Positions 7,201 to 8,569 of a DNA stretch of 8,569 nucleotides are shown one piece after another. The position numbers and the translations under genes were made by a program. Location: the NCBI GenBank assembly GCA_964648215.1, contig CAZYMF010000208.1:1-8569 (forward strand), given 5' to 3'. How positions within the stretch are numbered: the first letter of the stretch is position 1; each line of letters opens with the position of its first letter. The notes beneath the pieces were generated by a model that saw nothing but the letters and a program-made list of their open reading frames with translations, was not told the origin of the DNA and did no database searches. The stretch comes from CAZYMF01 sp964648215 (GTDB lineage Bacteria; Desulfobacterota; Binatia; HRBIN30; JACQVA1).

Positions 7201-8166
7201 CTCGCCAGAGGCAACGTGATTTCGGAGAACACCCTGGGCTTTGACGGATCGGGCGTCCCGGCGACACCGCTCGTCGACGGGACCTACAACTACTGGGGAT
7301 GTTCGGCCGGAGCGGGCGGTGGTGCCGGCTGTGACACCGCAACGGCGAACGTCACTACGTCGCCCTTCTTGAGCGCGGAGCCGCTGTGCGTCACCTGCGT
7401 CGGGGCCGGCGGGGATGCCGACGGCGACCAGATCTGCGGCGATTTCGACAACTGCCCCACGGTGGCCAACACGGACCAGGCCGACGCTGACGGTGACGGC
7501 CTGGGGGATGCCTGCGATGCTTGTCCGAACGACGCGGACAACGACATCGACGGCGACGGCGTCTGCGGTGACGTCGACAACTGTCCGAACGTGGCCAACT
7601 CGGATCAGTCGGACGTCGACGGTGACGGGATCGGGGACTTCTGCGATATTAACTTCTCGACGGGGTTGATCCTGCGCCGCACCGTGGTGAAGGTGAACAC
7701 CGGGACGAGGCGGGACAACGGCAGGATCGTGGCCGTGGGCAGCCTCAACGTGAACCCGCCCTACGATGGCGTGCCGGACGCGATCATCGCGAACGGCGTG
7801 ACGGTGAAGGTGGAGGGGGCAGGCGGCGTCAGCGAGACCATCGATCTGACCACGGCCAACGGAACCGTGTGCACCCCGCATCAGACGAAATACGGGCCCA
7901 GGATCAAGTGCCTGCTGAAGGACGGCAGAAGGACGGTGGCGGCGCTGATCATGCGGCCGCACTACCGCCGGGTGCCGAATCTGTACGCCGTCACGGTTCG
8001 GGGGTTGCGGCGCAGCTTCACGACGTCGCTGACCAGTGACCCGGTCGATGTGACGCTGCTGACCCCGCTGTACGACTACCGGGACCGCATCGGGGCGGCC
8101 GGTGATTGTCGGCTGCGGAGCCACAATCGGCGCAGCGTTTGCCGGGAGCGGGGGATCATCCCCTGA
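4204..8166 (+). CDS. Large secreted protein: 3 tandem unclassified domains, beta-helix, thrombospondin-3 repeats, basic C-terminal domain
   Basis: The product has 1320 residues from ATG 4204. Start 4291 (1291 residues) is about equally likely: it opens directly into the signal peptide MTLRAGAILVAICMGLSLAV with an AQA-A cleavage site at residues 51-54, and the 29 codons before it have weaker third-position GC (18 of 29). No lipobox Cys is present. Residues 58-247, 248-447 and 448-635 are three related domains, each with VPDE, GFGP(N/D)SWQGP, SYFTKRP or GYFTKRP, DWWI-IYTRP, WYH--F-NNYG, WTQYSTD and a closing IQTNS-W-GFDGYVDGL; they look all-beta and Trp-rich, perhaps jelly-roll, but I cannot name a family. 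Residues 643-1066 form a right-handed beta-helix (pectin-lyase-like) of NNTVS/GITI/ITGN turns, opening with the familiar CATIQHAVD...VHVAAGNY element. Residues 1071-1148 are Ca2+-binding thrombospondin type 3 repeats (DADGD, DNCP-VAN, DGDG). Residues 1149-1320 form a basic domain with four Cys. A cell-surface or extracellular adhesion or glycan-binding role is inferred; I see no catalytic residues that would prove a lyase. Confidence 0.92.
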   Translation: MMQYGKRALTRVKDLPKGGECPRAGKGQSMTLRAGAILVAICMGLSLAVAAQAATTTIQIYPNNVPDESWPRVNPGDAPAGFGPNSWQGPATGKSNWHARYLSDGDSLSALFPVDAATLTINDLASISYFTKRPAGTPAGRDWWITIYTRPLGPGMGDASSWYHAKFTNNYGSHTETDAWTQYSTDSGMTFNGMTLAALQGAAGGQLIEAITIQTNSGWNGFDGYVDGLEITLMNGNVGKVNFEGDSTSVQAFPDEVPDENWARANPGDAPPGFGPDSWQGPAAGKTNWYAAYTGSAGPDDLLSALFPAEAATLTIGDLHSISYFTKRPAGTPATRDWWITIYTRPTGTSDAATWYHDRFINNYGEHTATGAWTQYSTDTDMTFHSNAIGGPVMTLDQFITDHGTEEIGAISIQTNSSWNGFDGYVDGLVITLANGKVGKVNFEADSTTVDVAPCEVPDETLPRINAADAPLGFGPDSWQGPASGKSNWHARYLLDGNKLSALFPADAATMTINDLHSIGYFTKRPASIPAGEDWWIQIYTRPTGSGDAASWYHAKFTNNYGDHTDTDVWTQYSTDGSMTFGGMTLAALQTAAGTQEIEMISIQTNSSWGGFDGYVDGLVITLANGKVGRVNLGSAVTSDDRYVDATGLDTSTCLNSGTPCATIQHAVDVACPGATVHVAAGNYPEQVTIEKSLQVSGAGAGSSIVQAPATLIDDVDGSKNIVTISGGSTTVDFSGLTVAGPGPSGCGSINTGIFVRDGATADIHDNTISDIRDEPLSGCQNGIGIYVGRNAFSTTGTATITNNTVSDYQKGGITIDNAGSSGIITGNTVAGVGATPQIAQNGIQISRGATGSITGNSVSGNECDYSSCGADLLNDTQSVGILLYGPAAGTIIANNAVSDNDIGVYNLFTDGSSITENEVTTNRYEGIILDEGSATVETNYVQGGNYGIVAVSYSGAAADSAGTLSCNRVTGAASGIAVIDQDTGDSFVPDLVAHDVTDLARGNVISENTLGFDGSGVPATPLVDGTYNYWGCSAGAGGGAGCDTATANVTTSPFLSAEPLCVTCVGAGGDADGDQICGDFDNCPTVANTDQADADGDGLGDACDACPNDADNDIDGDGVCGDVDNCPNVANSDQSDVDGDGIGDFCDINFSTGLILRRTVVKVNTGTRRDNGRIVAVGSLNVNPPYDGVPDAIIANGVTVKVEGAGGVSETIDLTTANGTVCTPHQTKYGPRIKCLLKDGRRTVAALIMRPHYRRVPNLYAVTVRGLRRSFTTSLTSDPVDVTLLTPLYDYRDRIGAAGDCRLRSHNRRSVCRERGIIP
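4375..4944 (+). repeat. Tandem domain repeat 1
   Basis: First of three homologous coding repeats, about 190 residues. It starts at IQIYPNNVPDESW and ends VGKVNFEGDS. Its DNA is closest to copy 3 in the central part (SWQGPATGKSNWHARYL against SWQGPASGKSNWHARYL). Confidence 0.9.
4945..5544 (+). repeat. Tandem domain repeat 2 (longest copy)
   Basis: Second copy, about 200 residues. It is 8-10 residues longer than its neighbours between VPDE and IQTNS. The extra length comes from two places: TGSAGPDDLLSALF in place of SDGDSLSALF, and an altered loop HSNAIGGPVMTLDQFITDHG where the other copies have a GMTLAALQ loop. Confidence 0.9.
5545..6108 (+). repeat. Tandem domain repeat 3
   Basis: Third copy, about 188 residues, ending VGRVNLGSA before the beta-helix. 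The block IQTNSSW-GFDGYVDGLVITL is almost the same as in copy 2 at both protein and DNA level. Confidence 0.9.
7414..7647 (+). repeat. Thrombospondin type 3-like calcium-binding repeats
   Basis: This is an Asp/Asn/Gly/Cys-rich segment with two copies of the unit DNCP-VAN-DQ-D-DGDG-GD-CD (from about 7447 and 7573) joined by DACPNDADNDIDGDGVCGD. Thrombospondin type 3 repeats are known to bind Ca2+ through regularly spaced Asp side chains and to be stiffened by disulfides. The placement between the beta-helix and the C-terminal domain suggests a calcium-dependent stalk or linker. Confidence 0.85.
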
Positions 8167-8189
8167 GGTAGCGCTGGCCATCGAGCAAC

Positions 8190-8229
8190 CCGCCGATGCG
8201 GGCGGCGAACACGCCGCCCGCATCGGCGG
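8190..8229. terminator. Perfect 18-bp stem-loop after the secreted-protein gene
   Basis: The arms 8190-8207 and 8212-8229 are exact reverse complements (CCGCCGATGCGGGCGGCG on the left) with a 4-nt loop AACA. It starts 23 nt after the stop codon of the large gene. Neither strand has a T tract beyond it, so it is either a U-less terminator or an mRNA-stabilising 3' end. The symmetry allows action on both strands. Confidence 0.6.
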
Positions 8230-8463
8230 ATGCGCAAATTACGTTGGATGAAAATCCCGTAGTAATACGAATAGACGCGCTGCGAGGCGACGTTGTATTG
8301 ACGCAGAAAATGGCTGACTCCAGCGGGGCGGTGGCCCGGCGAGTATGGAGTCGCTCCCATGCCTGGATGGATCGCTTCACTGTGACGTTGAAACGTGGCC
8401 CAAGCCCCAAGCAAGGAAAGCCCTCGTGTCATTAGCCCCCGGCTGTCGAGTGAACGGACGCTC
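8230..8463. other. Intergenic stretch with no supported gene
   Basis: Short ORFs exist on both strands (79 codons plus; 84 and 118 codons minus), but their starts lie in the hairpin or without ribosome-binding sites, the minus frames run into the 3' end of the large gene, and none shows a motif. I see no tRNA or repeat. It may hold the leader of whatever gene begins near the right edge. Confidence 0.45.
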
Positions 8464-8508
8464 GTGCCATTTGAGGAGATGGGAGCTCGGGCCCCATGGA
8501 ATTGGCAC
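8464..8508. repeat. Nested inverted repeat ahead of the right-edge ORF
   Basis: The outer arms GTGCCA (8464-8469) and TGGCAC (8503-8508) enclose inner arms ATGGG (8479-8483) and CCCAT (8493-8497). As RNA this would be a two-part hairpin ending 17 nt before ATG 8526. As DNA it could be an operator or part of a mobile-element end. Confidence 0.3.
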
Positions 8509-8525
8509 AGGGTAGTTTGAGGGAA

Positions 8526-8569
8526 ATGACCACAATTGAACTATCACCGGCAGCACGCCAGGAGTTGGA
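8526..8569 (+). CDS. Start of an ORF cut by the right edge, possibly IS630-like transposase
   Basis: From ATG 8526 the frame reads MTTIELSPAARQEL and runs off the window with no stop. Many IS630-family transposases begin with a similar phrase (a few residues, then IELTPEER-ELE). GAGGG (8519-8523) is upstream but only 2 nt from the ATG, which is tight. Only 14 full codons are visible, so a different small DNA-binding or antitoxin-like protein is equally possible. Confidence 0.35.
   Translation, partial: MTTIELSPAARQEL

Noticed and set aside
6130..7392. Functional pectate lyase enzyme
   Set aside because: The fold is beta-helix-like, but I could not see the catalytic Asp/Arg arrangement of pectate lyases. 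Many surface proteins use this fold without catalysis.
5359..8223. 954-codon open frame on the minus strand
   Set aside because: It is antisense to the large secreted-protein gene, whose domains are unmistakable. The translation is a low-complexity mix of Val, Arg, Asp, Ala and His with no motif, as expected from the shadow of a GC3-rich gene.
8196..8435. 79-codon plus-strand ORF after the large gene
   Set aside because: Its ATG lies within the stem of the strong hairpin at 8190-8229, with no usable Shine-Dalgarno, and the product has no recognisable feature.

Overview
The window is GC-rich bacterial DNA in which every well-supported gene lies on the plus strand and prefers G or C at third codon positions. 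The gene set is a soluble multi-PAS/GAF NarX-type kinase, a NarL/LuxR regulator and a large secreted repeat/beta-helix/thrombospondin-3 protein. This is typical of large-genome environmental bacteria of the former Deltaproteobacteria or related uncultured lineages such as Binatota. That placement is an inference from style only; no rRNA or marker gene is present.

Layout. (1) At 1-2547 lies the 3' part of a sensor histidine kinase, cut by the left edge: the tail of one PAS domain, three further PAS domains, a coiled coil, GAF, HisKA_3 and HATPase_c. (2) At 2544-3197 is its response regulator, joined to it by an ATGA stop/start overlap. (3) Bases 3198-4203 form a roughly 1-kb gap with a hairpin after the regulator, an N-terminal fragment resembling a secreted protein that stops early, an AT-richer segment with a promoter-like box and a perfect inverted repeat, a 50-codon ORF behind a strong Shine-Dalgarno, and two hairpins ahead of the next gene. 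(4) At 4204-8166 is one very large exported protein: signal peptide, three tandem copies of a ~190-200-residue domain I do not recognise, a right-handed beta-helix, Ca2+-binding thrombospondin type 3 repeats and a basic C-terminal domain of ~170 residues. (5) At 8167-8569 are a perfect 18-bp stem-loop without a T tract, a stretch with no convincing gene, a nested inverted repeat, and the first codons of an ORF cut by the right edge that may be an IS630-like transposase.

Working together: the kinase and regulator are almost certainly a cognate two-component pair sensing a cytoplasmic signal, since no membrane segment is visible in the part present. The large secreted protein is an isolated transcription unit downstream and could be a target of the regulator, but only an unassigned inverted repeat hints at this. 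I see no CRISPR array, tRNA or rRNA, and no set of genes that forms a recognisable new defence or biosynthetic system. The most unusual item is the architecture of the large secreted protein.
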